From positions 1 to 6,484 of the forward strand of contig DAYE01000085.1 of the NCBI GenBank assembly GCA_002506745.1: DNA of 6,484 nt, read 5' to 3'. Under the pieces are notes generated by a model, which worked only from the letters and a program-made list of their open reading frames with translations, was not told the origin of the DNA and ran no database searches. This DNA comes from Euryarchaeota archaeon UBA33. Lineage in GTDB: Archaea; Thermoplasmatota; E2; DHVEG-1. Position numbers and translations under genes: made by a program. Below are positions 5,981 through 6,484 of this stretch, in pieces. Positions within the stretch are counted from its first letter, which is position 1; the number at the start of each line of letters is the position of its first letter.

Positions 5981-6484
5981 ATGGGTGTTTTCCATTCCAG
6001 GTCTGTGAACCAACACATCCTCACCAAGAACGAAAAAAAAGTCTTCAGCGGAATCTGCGCCCATCCACACATCACCGACAGCGAACTATCAAAACATCTC
6101 CAGGTGAAGCTCTCAACACTCACCTCCATCAAACGACGACTCGCAGCAGAAGGATACTTCCGATCTCTCATCTTCCCACTCCCCAACAGACTCGGCTGTG
6201 AACTACTCGCTATCATCTACATGCAATTCAATCCCGTCATCCCGCTCAAACAACGCATGGAGACCACCAAACGAACCATCGAAGTCTTCGACGAAATCTT
6301 CTTTTCAGTCGGAGAAGAAGAAAAAGGATTCTCCATCAGCCTATCACAGAACTACACCAACATCGGACGAATCAACGAGATACGCACAGAAACCTTCGGA
6401 AAACTCGGTCTGCTAGAAAAAGAATACCCCCATGAGGTCATCTTCCCCTTCGAAACCAGCCACATCCACCGGTTCTTCGACTTC
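5981..6484 (+). CDS. Winged-helix transcriptional regulator, partial (runs off right edge), divergent from the acn operon
   Basis: The frame is open for 168 codons from the ATG at 5981 to the window end; an in-frame TAA at 5972-5974 rules out a longer start. Residues 13-62 look like a winged helix-turn-helix: LTKNEKKVFSGI as first helix, TDSELSKHLQ (32-41) as second, and KLSTLTSIKRRLAAEGY (43-59) as the basic recognition helix leading into a wing (RSLIFPLP). A compact domain of alternating hydrophobic stretches follows, including CELLAIIYMQFNPVIPL (73-89), EVFDEIFFSVGEEEKGFSIS (101-120) and NIGRINEIR (127-135). I cannot assign this part to a named ligand-binding domain. No Shine-Dalgarno precedes the ATG, so a leaderless mRNA is possible. 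A weaker alternative start is GTG at 6005. The position makes it a candidate regulator of the acn-icd-acl operon, itself or both. Codons end strongly in C, with Ile almost all ATC and Phe almost all TTC. No named homologue is claimed. Confidence 0.85.
   Translation, partial: MGVFHSRSVNQHILTKNEKKVFSGICAHPHITDSELSKHLQVKLSTLTSIKRRLAAEGYFRSLIFPLPNRLGCELLAIIYMQFNPVIPLKQRMETTKRTIEVFDEIFFSVGEEEKGFSISLSQNYTNIGRINEIRTETFGKLGLLEKEYPHEVIFPFETSHIHRFFDF

Noticed and set aside
5905..6416. A minus-strand frame and a shifted plus-strand frame over the regulator gene
   Set aside because: The 168-codon frame from 5981 has a coherent winged helix and a strong C-ending codon bias; the others look like its shadows.

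Overview
The window holds one tightly packed minus-strand gene cluster that makes and cleaves citrate-cycle intermediates, plus a divergently transcribed regulator gene cut by the right edge. Read in the direction of transcription (from about 5797 down to 1), the cluster encodes aconitase, a eukaryote-like (type II) NADP isocitrate dehydrogenase, and the N-terminal-half (AclB) and C-terminal-half (AclA) subunits of ATP-citrate lyase. The gaps are 19, 17 and 2 bases. Every gene has its own Shine-Dalgarno sequence and no terminator is visible between genes, so this looks like a single operon, acn-icd-aclB-aclA. AclA runs off the left edge with 434 residues visible.

The organism is probably an archaeon, possibly a euryarchaeote related to Thermoplasmata, though the taxon is inference. 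The evidence is a BRE/TATA-like element (AAAAAG then TTTATTAAA) at the expected distance upstream of the operon, no convincing bacterial -35/-10 pair, and a winged-helix regulator that lacks a Shine-Dalgarno and so could be leaderless. A eukaryotic source is excluded by the operon structure and the Shine-Dalgarno sites. The enzymes themselves do not look typically archaeal: the aconitase matches the roughly 650-residue Aquifex-type form, and the IDH and citrate lyase read closely along human IDH1 and ACLY.

Together the products interconvert citrate, isocitrate and 2-oxoglutarate and split citrate with ATP and CoA into acetyl-CoA and oxaloacetate. This is the citrate-cleaving segment of the reductive TCA cycle. 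It fits either autotrophic CO2 fixation or conversion of 2-oxoglutarate or citrate carbon to acetyl-CoA. No citrate synthase, 2-oxoglutarate oxidoreductase or fumarate reductase lies in the window, so a complete cycle cannot be claimed.

The region from 5798 to 5980 is an AT-rich divergent promoter region. It carries the operon promoter near 5843-5857 and, just before the regulator gene, a near-perfect direct repeat at 20-bp spacing and two small inverted repeats that look like operator sites. From 5981 to the right edge is the 5' part of the regulator gene. The most interesting points are the unusual enzyme combination in one probable archaeal operon, and the uncharacterised divergent regulator with its repeat-bearing promoter.
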